A stretch of DNA of 64,000 nucleotides from Pedococcus badiiscoriae (lineage in GTDB: Bacteria; Actinomycetota; Actinomycetes; Actinomycetales; Dermatophilaceae), in NCBI RefSeq assembly GCF_013408925.1, contig NZ_JACCAB010000001.1:496001-560000 (forward strand), read 5' to 3'. The notes beneath the pieces are model-generated. The model was not told the DNA's origin. It made no database searches and saw only the letters and a list, made by a program, of their open reading frames with translations. Position numbers and translations under genes: made by a program. Below, piece by piece: positions 1 to 8,416 of this stretch (the stretch's first letter is position 1; the number at the start of each line of letters is the position of its first letter).

Positions 1-1308
1 CGACCCCTGCGGGAACGCGTTGCCTGCCCGCCAGCGGTAGTAGATGGGGACGGCGAAGGCCACGTAGAGGCCCACGACGCCGATGGAGACGACTGCAAAG
101 AAGGCGATCGGCACGTAGATCGGTGCCTTGGCCGTGCCGATGTTGACCTTGACCAGGGCCGGGAGCGTGAGCAGCACTGCGACGACCGCCGAGAGGATCA
201 CCCCGTTGACCGGGACGCGCTTGGCGCTCAGCTTCGACCACAGCCGCGACCCGGGCACCGCGCCGTCCCGGCTGAAGGCGAACAGCATCCGGGTCGTCGA
301 GGTCATGCAGGCCGTGGTGCAGAAGAACTGCCCCGCCGTCGAGATGAGCAGGACGGTGCCGGCCCACTTGCTGGACAGCGCCTGGCTGAAGATCGTCGCG
401 ACCGCACCGCCGCCGTTGGTGACCCCGGCCTCGTCCTGGACCGCGAAGAGGAAGGTCAGTAGCAGGATCCAGCCGCCGATGGCGGAGTACGCGATGGACT
501 GCCAGATCCCCTTGGCCGCGGTGTTCGCGGCGCCGTGGGTCTCCTCGGAGAGGTGGGCGGACGCGTCGTAGCCGGTGATCGTGTACTGGGTGAGGATCGC
601 CGAGATCGGCAGGATGTAGAACAGGAAGCCGATGCCGTGGGTGCTGCCGCCGATGAACCCGGTGTTGTTGACCGTGTGGGTGAACACCGAGGAGACACTC
701 GCGTGGTGGGAGGGGATGAACCACAGGATGAGCACGACGGCCAGGGCGCCGAAGACGTGCCACCAGACCGAGATGTTGTTGAGCACGGCCAGCAGGTGGG
801 CCGAGAAGATGTTGATGAGCGAGACCAGCACGAGCACGACGACGAAGTAGAGGAACACCCGGTTGAGGTCACCAGGGGTGTAGCCGCTGTCGAAGGCGCC
901 GATGGTGAGGTCGAGGAAGGTGGCGCACCCGTACGCGACGGACGCGTCGATGGCGAGCAACCCGATGAGGTTCAGCCAGCCTGTGTAGTACCCGGCCTTG
1001 ACGCCGCCGAGCTTGCTGGCCCACCAGTAGATCCCGCCCGAGGTCGGGTAGGCGGAGACGAGCTCGGACATGCACAGGCCGATGGCGAGGATGAACAGGC
1101 TGATGATAGGCCAGCCCCACGCGATGGCGGCCGGGCCGCCGTTGTTCCAGCCGACCCCGAAGGTGGTGAAACAGCCCGCCAGGATCGAGATGATCGAGAA
1201 CGAGATGGCGAAGTTGGAGAAGCCGGACCAGGACCGGTCGAGCTCTTGCTTGTACCCGAGCTCCGCCAGCCGGCGTTCGTCCTCGGACAGATCGGTGACG
1301 CTGGCCAT
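1..1308 (-). CDS. Amino acid permease, APC superfamily (3' end outside window)
   Basis: The frame runs from ATG 1308 to the left edge, 436 codons without a stop, so only the C-terminus is missing. A short cytoplasmic N-terminus with ELDRSWSGFSNFA leads into repeated hydrophobic segments (first about residues 33-55, then 65-85, 115-130, 140-165 and onward), the pattern of 12-helix APC transporters close to the GABA/choline/amino acid permease branch. It should import an amino acid or amine across the cytoplasmic membrane; the substrate cannot be told. GAGGAG lies 6 nt before the start. A TTGACA promoter and an inverted repeat lie upstream at 1345-1394. Family assignment is firm. Confidence 0.9.
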   Translation of the reverse strand, partial: MASVTDLSEDERRLAELGYKQELDRSWSGFSNFAISFSIISILAGCFTTFGVGWNNGGPAAIAWGWPIISLFILAIGLCMSELVSAYPTSGGIYWWASKLGGVKAGYYTGWLNLIGLLAIDASVAYGCATFLDLTIGAFDSGYTPGDLNRVFLYFVVVLVLVSLINIFSAHLLAVLNNISVWWHVFGALAVVLILWFIPSHHASVSSVFTHTVNNTGFIGGSTHGIGFLFYILPISAILTQYTITGYDASAHLSEETHGAANTAAKGIWQSIAYSAIGGWILLLTFLFAVQDEAGVTNGGGAVATIFSQALSSKWAGTVLLISTAGQFFCTTACMTSTTRMLFAFSRDGAVPGSRLWSKLSAKRVPVNGVILSAVVAVLLTLPALVKVNIGTAKAPIYVPIAFFAVVSIGVVGLYVAFAVPIYYRWRAGNAFPQGS

Positions 1309-1344
1309 ACCGGGCTCCTCGTGGTCGCAACGACTTTGAGCCGA

Positions 1345-1374
1345 ATGCTTCACCCACGCCGCTCACCGTGTCAA
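1345..1374 (-). promoter_or_regulatory. Predicted promoter of the permease gene
   Basis: On the minus strand TTGACA (1369-1374) is followed after 18 nt by AAGCAT (1345-1350), about 37 nt before the ATG at 1308. The -35 is a perfect match; the -10 is weak. Confidence 0.45.
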
Positions 1375-1394
1375 TGGTCCAATCACAAACCATT
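1373..1394. promoter_or_regulatory. Inverted repeat, possible operator of the permease gene
   Basis: AATGGT (1373-1378) and ACCATT (1389-1394) form a perfect 6-bp inverted repeat with a 10-nt spacer. It overlaps the -35 box of the predicted permease promoter, a position typical for a repressor site; GntR-type regulators often use TGGT/ACCA half sites. The regulator is unknown and no regulator gene is adjacent in the window. Confidence 0.3.
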
Positions 1395-1449
1395 CCGGCA
1401 GTGAGGGGGGCGCAGGACCCGACAGGCCCGAGGAACCGAACAAACCGTC

Positions 1450-2559
1450 TCAGACCAGACGGGTCAGCCACCCGTGGGTGTCCTCGGTGCGGCCGTACTG
1501 GATGTCGAGCAGGCGCTCACGGATCGTGCGGGTCACCTCGCCGTAGTCGACGCCGTTGCGGTGGTCGCAGGATCCGCCGGCCCAGCGCAGCTCGCCCACG
1601 GGCGTGATGACCGCCGCCGTGCCGCAGGCGAAGATCTCGACGATCTCGCCGCTGGCCGCGCCGTCCTTCCACTCCTGGATGGGGATCCGCCGCTCCTCGG
1701 GCTCCAGCCCCATCTCCTTGGCCAGCGCCAGGACCGAGGAGCGGGTGACGCCCTCGAGGATCGACCCGGTGAGCTCGGGCGTGACGAGCTTGTTGTCCTT
1801 GGTCACGAAGAACAGGTTCATCCCGCCGAGCTCCTCGACGTAGGTGTGCGTCGACGCGTCGAGGAAGACCGCCTGGTCGCAGCCGTTCTCGATCCCCTCG
1901 AGCTGGCCGGCCAGGCTGGAGGCGTAGTTCCCGCCGCACTTGGCCGCACCGGTGCCGCCCTCGCCGGCGCGCGCGTAGTCCGTCGAGAGCCAGAGCGTGA
2001 CCGGCTTGATGCCGCCGCTGAAGTAGGCGCCGGCCGGGGACGCGATGACCGAGTAGGTCACCTCCGAAGCCGGACGCACCCCGAGGAAGGCCTCCGAGGC
2101 ATACATGAAGGGCCGCAGGTAGAGGCTCGACTCACCGCTGGCCCCCGAGGGCACCCAGGCCTGGTCGACCTCGACGAGCGCGCGCAGCGAGGCGAGGAAG
2201 TCCTCCTCGGGCAGCTCCGGCAGGGTCATCCGGCGGGCGCTGCGCATCATCCGCTGCGCGTTGGCCTCCGGGCGGAAGGTCCAGATCGACCCGTCGGCGT
2301 GCCGGTAGGCCTTCATGCCCTCGAAGATCTCCTGCGCATAGTGCAGCACCGCAGCTGAGGGCATGAGGGTGATCGGGCCGTAGGCCGAGACCTTGCCCTC
2401 GCTCCACCCCTCGCCCTTGCGCCACACGGCCGTGACCATGTGGTCGGTGAACGTCGTGCCGAACCCCGGGTTGGCCAGCACCGCCTCGCGCTCCGCGTCC
2501 GGCCGCGGGTCGGAGCGGCGGGTGACCTCGAAGGTCAGCGGTGCGGTGGTCTGGCTCAT
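1450..2559 (-). CDS. ilvE: Branched-chain amino acid aminotransferase
   Basis: 369 residues. Transfers the amino group between glutamate and the 2-oxo acids of valine, leucine and isoleucine, the last step of their synthesis. Fold-type IV PLP enzyme: the Schiff-base Lys is in GAAKCGGNYA (about residue 200) and the phosphate-binding Thr/Ser loop in GSILEGVTRSSVL. The start ATG 2559 is chosen because AGGAGG sits 5 nt upstream; an in-frame start 8 codons earlier (2583) would place the Shine-Dalgarno inside the gene. It lies 103 bp downstream of leuB on the same strand with a hairpin between them, so it may be read partly from its own signal. Usual family length. Confidence 0.96.
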   Translation of the reverse strand: MSQTTAPLTFEVTRRSDPRPDAEREAVLANPGFGTTFTDHMVTAVWRKGEGWSEGKVSAYGPITLMPSAAVLHYAQEIFEGMKAYRHADGSIWTFRPEANAQRMMRSARRMTLPELPEEDFLASLRALVEVDQAWVPSGASGESSLYLRPFMYASEAFLGVRPASEVTYSVIASPAGAYFSGGIKPVTLWLSTDYARAGEGGTGAAKCGGNYASSLAGQLEGIENGCDQAVFLDASTHTYVEELGGMNLFFVTKDNKLVTPELTGSILEGVTRSSVLALAKEMGLEPEERRIPIQEWKDGAASGEIVEIFACGTAAVITPVGELRWAGGSCDHRNGVDYGEVTRTIRERLLDIQYGRTEDTHGWLTRLV

Positions 2560-2613
2560 GGAGTCCTCCTGGGTGTCGCCCATTGCCGGGACGGGCTGCT
2601 CCTGCCGAGGTTA

Positions 2614-2639
2614 CCTGCCCGGCCGACCACCCGGGCAGG
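2614..2639 (-). terminator. Hairpin between leuB and ilvE
   Basis: CCTGCCCGG (2614-2622) pairs perfectly with CCGGGCAGG (2631-2639) over an 8-nt loop, 24 nt after the leuB stop. No U-tract follows, so it may be a Rho-assisted terminator or an mRNA stability element. Confidence 0.4.
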
Positions 2640-2662
2640 AGACGTCGGGTGCAGCCGGTGAC

Positions 2663-3730
2663 CTAGAGCAGCGACGCGATGGCGTCGCCGACCTGCGGCG
2701 TGCTGCGTACGGCGCTCCCCCGGGTGGCGAGGTCGGCGGCCACGGCGCGCTCGACTCGGGAGGCCTCGTCGGTGCGGCCCAGGTGCTCGAGCAGCATGCC
2801 GACCGAGAGGATGGTGGCCGTCGGGTCGGCCTTGGCCTGGCCCGCGATGTCGGGAGCGGACCCGTGGACGGGCTCGAACATGCTGGGCGCCGTGCGCTCG
2901 GGGTTGATGTTGGCGCTGGCCGCGAGGCCGATGCCGCCGACGACGGCGGCCGCGATGTCCGTGATGATGTCGCCGAAGAGGTTGTCCGTGACGATCACGT
3001 CGAACCGACCGGGGTCGGTGGCCAGGAAGATGGTGGCCGCGTCGACGTGCTGGTATGCCGTCGTGACCTCGGGGAACTCGCGCGCCACCTCCTCGACGGT
3101 GCGGCGCCACAGGTGGCCGGCGTGGGTGAGCACGTTGTGCTTGTGGACGAGGGTCAGGTGCTTGCGCGGCCGGGCCTGCGCACGGGCGAAGGCATCGCGC
3201 ACGACCCGCTCGACGCCGAACCGGGTGTTGACGCTGACCTCGGTCGCGATCTCGTGGGGGGTGCCGGTGCGCAACGAGCCGCCGTTGCCGACGTAGGGGC
3301 CCTCGGTCCCCTCGCGGACGACGACGAAGTCGATGCCCTCGGGGGCCACCCGGTCCACGGCCAGCGGGCTCAGCACTCCCGGGTAGAGCTTGGCCGGGCG
3401 CAGGTTGACGTACTGCTCGAGGGCGAAGCGCAGCGGGAGCAGCACCCCGCGCTCGAGCACTCCGCTCGGCACGGTCGGGTCGCCGATCGCGCCGAGCAGG
3501 ATCGCGTCGTGGCCACGCAGCTCCTCCAGGACGGAGTCGGGCAGCGTCTCGCCAGTCGCGTGCCAGCGACGCGCGCCCAGGTCGTACTCGGTCGTCTGGA
3601 ACTTGGTGCCGGTGTTGGCCGTGACGGTCTCCAGGACCTTCAGGCCCTCGGCCACGACCTCCGGGCCGATCCCGTCACCGCCGATGACGGCGAGGTTGAC
3701 GGTGTCGTTGCCAGCGCTGTCGGGAGCCAT
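2663..3730 (-). CDS. leuB: 3-Isopropylmalate dehydrogenase
   Basis: 355 residues. NAD-dependent oxidation and decarboxylation of 3-isopropylmalate to 2-oxoisocaproate in leucine synthesis. The N-terminal [14 protein letters not shown] motif and the metal-binding segment [12 protein letters not shown] (about residues 220-232) are typical of the isocitrate/isopropylmalate dehydrogenase family; the GSAPDIAGQ loop near residue 285 binds the adenine of NAD, marking NAD preference. GGAG lies 3-4 nt before ATG 3730. Length is normal. Downstream ilvE is on the same strand; upstream hairpins (3780-3837) separate it from the small ORF. Confidence 0.95.
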   Translation of the reverse strand: MAPDSAGNDTVNLAVIGGDGIGPEVVAEGLKVLETVTANTGTKFQTTEYDLGARRWHATGETLPDSVLEELRGHDAILLGAIGDPTVPSGVLERGVLLPLRFALEQYVNLRPAKLYPGVLSPLAVDRVAPEGIDFVVVREGTEGPYVGNGGSLRTGTPHEIATEVSVNTRFGVERVVRDAFARAQARPRKHLTLVHKHNVLTHAGHLWRRTVEEVAREFPEVTTAYQHVDAATIFLATDPGRFDVIVTDNLFGDIITDIAAAVVGGIGLAASANINPERTAPSMFEPVHGSAPDIAGQAKADPTATILSVGMLLEHLGRTDEASRVERAVAADLATRGSAVRSTPQVGDAIASLL

Positions 3731-3779
3731 GTTCTCCAGCCTAAGGACGGTCTTGCGATCTGATATTGGCGTCTCACCT

Positions 3780-3817
3780 GACGAACGACCCCGAGCAGGG
3801 GCTCGAGGTCGTTCGTC
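3780..3817. terminator. Strong two-step hairpin between small ORF and leuB
   Basis: GACGAACGACC (3780-3790) pairs perfectly with GGTCGTTCGTC (3807-3817); inside it GAGC (3793-3796) pairs with GCTC (3801-3804). A second hairpin, GCGCACC (3819-3825) with GGTGCGC (3831-3837), directly adjoins it. Both lie just after the stop of the 26-codon ORF (3856) in its direction of reading. No U-tract follows. Confidence 0.55.
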
Positions 3818-3855
3818 GGCGCACCACGACGGTGCGCGGGTCCATCGCTGAGTCG

Positions 3856-3936
3856 TCAGTCGTCGGAGTGACCCTGCTCGCGCAGGTCCATCGACTCCTG
3901 CAGTGCCTGACGTGCCTTGGCGGCCTCTTCGCTCAT
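3856..3936 (-). CDS. Small hypothetical protein, 26 residues
   Basis: [18 protein letters not shown] begins the predicted peptide, a charged, probably helical 26-mer ending in HSDD. AAGGA sits 9 nt before ATG 3936, and tandem hairpins follow the stop, so the unit looks like a short independent transcript. An in-frame ATG three codons upstream (3945) is also possible. I do not recognise the family. It lies between leuB and a divergent acetyltransferase gene, with a further long inverted repeat (4061-4097) upstream. Coding status rests on the ribosome site and context only; it could instead be part of a regulatory RNA. Confidence 0.45.
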   Translation of the reverse strand: MSEEAAKARQALQESMDLREQGHSDD

Positions 3937-4060
3937 GTCAACCATTCCTTCGTGGATACCCCTGTGTCCCAACAGGGTTCGGGTTCGGGTGGGTTCTCGG
4001 TGTCTCTGCGGGCACTCGCCGGTTAACGGGGCGCCACTGTCAGCCACGCACGCGGGATCT

Positions 4061-4097
4061 CCGCGGCGAGTGGGCTGACTACCGGAACTCGCCGCGG
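4061..4097. repeat. Long inverted repeat upstream of the small ORF
   Basis: CCGCGGCGAGT (4061-4071) is a perfect inverted match of ACTCGCCGCGG (4087-4097) with a 15-nt loop. It lies in the 337-bp gene-poor stretch between the small ORF and the acetyltransferase gene, which otherwise holds a locally AT-richer patch around 4095-4165 and no ORF that I can support. Confidence 0.5.
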
Positions 4098-4261
4098 CGG
4101 ATAAGAATTACGACCTGCCGCGTCATGTCTTCGAGGTTACGTGGACGTCCAACTAAACGACACCCGTTTCCCACGCAGTGAGACATGGCTGGACGTGACC
4201 GCGGCCACAGTGCTCCTGAGGTCGACTCCGGTCAGCCGGGCGGCGTGCCGGGGTCAGTGCC

Positions 4262-4267
4262 TAGGGT
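4262..4267 (+). promoter_or_regulatory. -10 box, leaderless start of acetyltransferase gene
   Basis: TAGGGT lies 6 nt before GTG 4274 with no Shine-Dalgarno, the arrangement expected for a leaderless actinobacterial mRNA. Confidence 0.55.
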
Positions 4268-4273
4268 GACGAC

Positions 4274-4810
4274 GTGCTCCCCGACGGCTACGCCCTGCGC
4301 CCCATGACCCTCGACGACGCCGACCCCCTCGCGGCGGCATACCTGCGCAACCGGGAGCACCTCAGGCCGGCGCCCGTACGGCCCGAGGCGTTCTACACCG
4401 TGGAGGGCCAGCGCGAGGCGGTCCGCGACCGGCTGCGCCAGGTCGAGCTCGGCCTGTTCGACTGCTGGCTGCTGTGGCACGGACCCGAGGTCGTCGGGAC
4501 GGCGACGCTCCAGAACATCGTGCGAGGTGCCATGTATGGCGCGGACGTGGGCTACTGGATCGACCGGGCCCACCTGCGTCGGGGCCTCGCCGTGGCCTCG
4601 CTCGAGCGCCTGGTGCAGCGGGCCCGGGACCTCGGCCTGCACCGACTCGGAGGCAGCACCAACGTCACGAACCTGGCCTCCCAGCAGGTGCTGCGACGGT
4701 GCGGGTTCGTGGAGTGCGGCCGAATCCCGGCGTTCCTCTACCTCGACGGGCAGTGGCGCGACAGCATCATGTTCAACCTCGTGCTCCACGACGACCCGCC
4801 GCCGGGCTGA
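4274..4810 (+). CDS. GNAT family N-acetyltransferase (RimJ/RimL-like)
   Basis: 178 residues. Acetyl-CoA-dependent N-acetyltransferase fold: the N-terminal YALRPMTLDDAD strand, the central DVGYWIDRAHLRRGLA segment carrying the acetyl-CoA-binding R/G-x-G/A region (about residues 95-110), and the C-terminal NLASQQVLRRCGFVECGR motif typical of RimJ/RimL-type proteins. The acceptor (ribosomal protein N-terminus, other protein or small molecule) cannot be told. Start is GTG 4274, chosen by the -10 box 6 nt upstream. The gene converges with serA, and its stop codon lies inside a 30-bp perfect palindrome. Confidence 0.85.
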   Translation: MLPDGYALRPMTLDDADPLAAAYLRNREHLRPAPVRPEAFYTVEGQREAVRDRLRQVELGLFDCWLLWHGPEVVGTATLQNIVRGAMYGADVGYWIDRAHLRRGLAVASLERLVQRARDLGLHRLGGSTNVTNLASQQVLRRCGFVECGRIPAFLYLDGQWRDSIMFNLVLHDDPPPG

Positions 4811-4828
4811 GCCGGCTCAGCCCGGCGG
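4799..4828. terminator. 30-bp perfect palindrome over the acetyltransferase stop codon
   Basis: CCGCCGGGCTGAGCC (4799-4813) is followed immediately by its exact reverse complement (4814-4828). The TGA stop (4808-4810) is inside the left arm. A third copy of the 15-mer right arm lies at 4853-4867, and related GGCTCAG/CAGCTGA words fill the gap to the serA stop (4883). It could act as a bidirectional terminator between the convergent genes. Confidence 0.6.
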
Positions 4829-4882
4829 GGTCAGCTGAGCTGGCTCAGAGCTGGCTCAGCCCGGCGGATCAGCTGAGGCGAC

Positions 4883-6466
4883 TCAGCCGAGGTCGACGAC
4901 GCTGACCTCGGCCCCGACCTCGCTCACGATCGCGGCGAGCACGTCGGCGGGGATGACGCTGTCGACGGTGAGCGCCACCAGCGCCTGGCCGCCCTTCTCG
5001 TTGCGAGCCACCTGCATACCGGCGATGTTGACGTCGGCGTCGCCGAGCAGCCGGCCGACGGTGCCGATGACCCCGGGACGGTCGACGTAGGTGAAGAAGG
5101 CGAGGTGCTCGGTGAGGGGCACCTCGATGTCGAAGCCGTTGACGCCGACGATCTTCTCGATGAGGCGCGGGCCGGTCAGGGTGCCCGATACGCTGATCGT
5201 CGCACCGTCCGCGAGGGTCCCCCGCAGGGTCGTGACGTTGCGGAAGTCCTGCATCGTCGGGTCGGTCAGCAGACGGACCTCGCAGCCACGCTGCTCGGCC
5301 AGCAGGGGCGCGTTGACGTAGGTCACCGGGCCCTCGGTCACGCCGTTGAACAGGCCCTTGAGGGCGGCGAGCGTCCAGATCGACACGTCGAACTCGGTGA
5401 TCTCGCCCTTCACGTCGACATCGAGCTGGACCGGCACGGAGCCCGCGAGCGAGGTGAAGATGCGCCCCAGCTTCTCGACGAGGGCGATGCCGGGACGGAC
5501 CTCCTCGGGCACTGCTCCGCCGGACACGTTGACGGCGTCGGGGACGAGGTCGCCGCCGAGGGCGAGCCGCACGGACTTCGCGACCGACACCCCGGCCTTC
5601 TCCTGGGCCTCGTCGGTCGACGCGCCGAGGTGGGGGGTCACCACGACGGACTCGTGCTCGAACAACGGGCTCTCGGTCGTCGGCTCGGTGGCGAACACGT
5701 CGATGCCGGCGCCGGCGACGCGGCCGTCGCGCAGCGCCTCGGCCAGGGCGGCCTCGTCGACGATGCCGCCACGGGCGGCGTTGATGATCCGCACGGTGGG
5801 CTTGACCTTCGTCAGGGCCTCCTTGCCGATCAGGCCGACGGTCTCCGCGTTCTTGGGCAGGTGCACGGTGATGAAGTCGCTCTGCTCGAGCAGCTCGTCG
5901 AGCGTGACCAGCTGGGCCCCGAGCTGACCGGCACGCTGGGCCGAGACATAGGGGTCGTAGGCGAGGATCTCCATGCCGAATCCCTTGAGCCGCTCGGCGA
6001 CGAGCTGGCCGATGCGACCGAACCCGACGACGCCGACCTTCTTGTCGAGCAGCTCGACACCGCCGTACTTGCTGCGCTTCCAGGCGCCGGCCTTGAGTGC
6101 CTGGTTGGCGGGGGCGATGTTGCGAGCCGTGGAGAGCAGCAGCCCGACGGCGAGCTCCGCCGCTGAGGTGATGTTGGACGTGGGGGCGTTGACGACCATG
6201 ACGCCGGCCTGCGTCGCTGCCGGGACGTCCACGTTGTCGAGGCCGACCCCCGCACGGGCGATCACCTTGAGCGCCTTGGCGGCGGCGATGGCTTCGGCGT
6301 CCATCTTCGTGGCCGAGCGGATGAGAACCGCGTCGACGTCGGCAAGTGCCGGCAGCAGTGCGTCACGGTCCGCGCCGTCGACGTGGCGCACCTCGAAGTC
6401 GGGCCCGAGGGCGTCGATGGTGGCGGGAGAGAGTTCCTCGGCGATCAGCACGATCGGCTTGCTCAC
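4883..6466 (-). CDS. serA: D-3-Phosphoglycerate dehydrogenase
   Basis: 527 residues. Oxidises 3-phosphoglycerate with NAD, the first step of serine synthesis. The Rossmann motif GVVGFGRIGQ lies near residue 145; the catalytic Arg is in NAARGGIVDE, Glu in FATEPTTESPLF and His in VTPHLGAST. After the catalytic region come the extra ASB domain and a C-terminal ACT domain (FTYVDRPGVIGTVGRLLG), the long actinobacterial form that is serine-inhibited in mycobacteria. Start is GTG 6466, with AAAGGA 8 nt upstream. It stands 276 bp from ilvC, on the same strand, with phased repeats in the gap. Confidence 0.96.
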   Translation of the reverse strand: MSKPIVLIAEELSPATIDALGPDFEVRHVDGADRDALLPALADVDAVLIRSATKMDAEAIAAAKALKVIARAGVGLDNVDVPAATQAGVMVVNAPTSNITSAAELAVGLLLSTARNIAPANQALKAGAWKRSKYGGVELLDKKVGVVGFGRIGQLVAERLKGFGMEILAYDPYVSAQRAGQLGAQLVTLDELLEQSDFITVHLPKNAETVGLIGKEALTKVKPTVRIINAARGGIVDEAALAEALRDGRVAGAGIDVFATEPTTESPLFEHESVVVTPHLGASTDEAQEKAGVSVAKSVRLALGGDLVPDAVNVSGGAVPEEVRPGIALVEKLGRIFTSLAGSVPVQLDVDVKGEITEFDVSIWTLAALKGLFNGVTEGPVTYVNAPLLAEQRGCEVRLLTDPTMQDFRNVTTLRGTLADGATISVSGTLTGPRLIEKIVGVNGFDIEVPLTEHLAFFTYVDRPGVIGTVGRLLGDADVNIAGMQVARNEKGGQALVALTVDSVIPADVLAAIVSEVGAEVSVVDLG

Positions 6467-6627
6467 GTGTCAGTCCTTTGGTGGGTCAGTGATGGATGAC
6501 CGAAGGGTCACTGATGGGGTCCGGCACCGCGCTGTGCCCGCGGTCAGCATACGACCGCGCTCAGCATGTGGATGCCATGGCTCGACATGTGACACGCGGA
6601 CCACGGCGGGCGGGGGCCGTCCAGAGT

Positions 6628-6669
6628 TTGTCCACCGTTGGGGACAAACTGGGGACAAACCCTGGACAA
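6628..6669. repeat. Cluster of four TTGTCC boxes, three in 11-bp phase
   Basis: TTGTCC at 6628-6633 faces three GGACAA boxes at 6642, 6653 and 6664, each exactly 11 bp from the next. AGTTTGTCC and GGACAAACT also form a 9-bp inverted repeat. The cluster is 160 bp upstream of serA and downstream of ilvC. The phasing suggests a protein binding one face of the DNA; the boxes resemble actinobacterial DnaA boxes (TTGTCCACA) only loosely. Confidence 0.45.
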
Positions 6670-6694
6670 GGCCGCCGGGGACCTGGGGACGACG

Positions 6695-6727
6695 ATGCCG
6701 GCCGGCCCCTCGGGGACCGGCCGGCAT
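6695..6727 (-). terminator. Hairpin after ilvC
   Basis: ATGCCGGCCGG (6695-6705) pairs perfectly with CCGGCCGGCAT (6717-6727), 15 nt after the ilvC stop; four more G-C pairs are possible inside the loop. No U-tract follows. Confidence 0.6.
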
Positions 6728-6742
6728 ACCGGAGGGGGAACG

Positions 6743-7783
<1,041 letters not shown>

Positions 7784-7897
7784 TTAGTGTTGTCTGGACT
7801 GCTTCGGATGATCAGTGAGAACTGTTGGGCTGCAACGAGACCCAGGTATGCCGGGTCACCGCGGCGGTGGTGTCGGGTGGTGTCGCCCCCGGGCGGC

Positions 7898-8416
7898 TCA
7901 CGCCGTCCGCAACGCCCGGTCGGTGATCGACCGGCTGCCGCGCCCGATCGCCACCATGCCGGACTGGACGAGCTCCTTGACGCCGAACGGCTCGACGACC
8001 TCGAGGAACGCGGCCAGCTTGTCGCGGTTGCCGGTGACCTCGATGGTCAAGGCGTCGCTGGCGACGTCGACCACCTTGGCACGGAACAGCTGCACGGTCT
8101 CCAGCACGTGGCTGCGGCTGTGCACGTCGGTGCGGACCTTGACGAGCAGGATCTCGCGCTGCACGGAGGCCGTGGGCTCGAGCTCGACGACCTTGAGCAC
8201 CTCGATGAGCTTGTTGAGCTGCTTCGTGACCTGCTCGAGGGGCAGGGCGTCGACGTCGACGACCACCGTCATCCGCGAGATCTCCGGGTGCTCGGTGGGC
8301 CCCACCGCGAGGGAGTCGATGTTGAAGCCGCGGCGCGAGAACAGGGCTGCGATGCGGGCCAGGACGCCGGGCTTGTTCTCGACCAGCACCGACAGGGTGT
8401 GCTTGCTCATCGGCAT
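7898..8416 (-). CDS. ilvN: Acetolactate synthase small (regulatory) subunit
   Basis: 172 residues. Regulatory subunit that binds IlvB and confers valine feedback inhibition. An N-terminal ACT domain (LSVLVENKPGVLARIAALF, residues 8-26, then RRGFNIDSLAVG) is followed by the ALS_ss C-terminal domain. The ATG at 8416 overlaps the ilvB stop as TAATG, so translation is coupled; a second in-frame ATG at 8410 is the alternative start. Confidence 0.96.
   Translation of the reverse strand: MPMSKHTLSVLVENKPGVLARIAALFSRRGFNIDSLAVGPTEHPEISRMTVVVDVDALPLEQVTKQLNKLIEVLKVVELEPTASVQREILLVKVRTDVHSRSHVLETVQLFRAKVVDVASDALTIEVTGNRDKLAAFLEVVEPFGVKELVQSGMVAIGRGSRSITDRALRTA

Noticed and set aside
4274..4905. Overlapping alternative frames in the acetyltransferase region
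   Set aside because: Arg/Pro/Ala-rich products without motifs; the 178-residue frame has clear GNAT features.
6628..6669. Replication origin suggested by TTGTCC boxes
   Set aside because: Only four imperfect boxes, no AT-rich unwinding region, and no dnaA/dnaN nearby.
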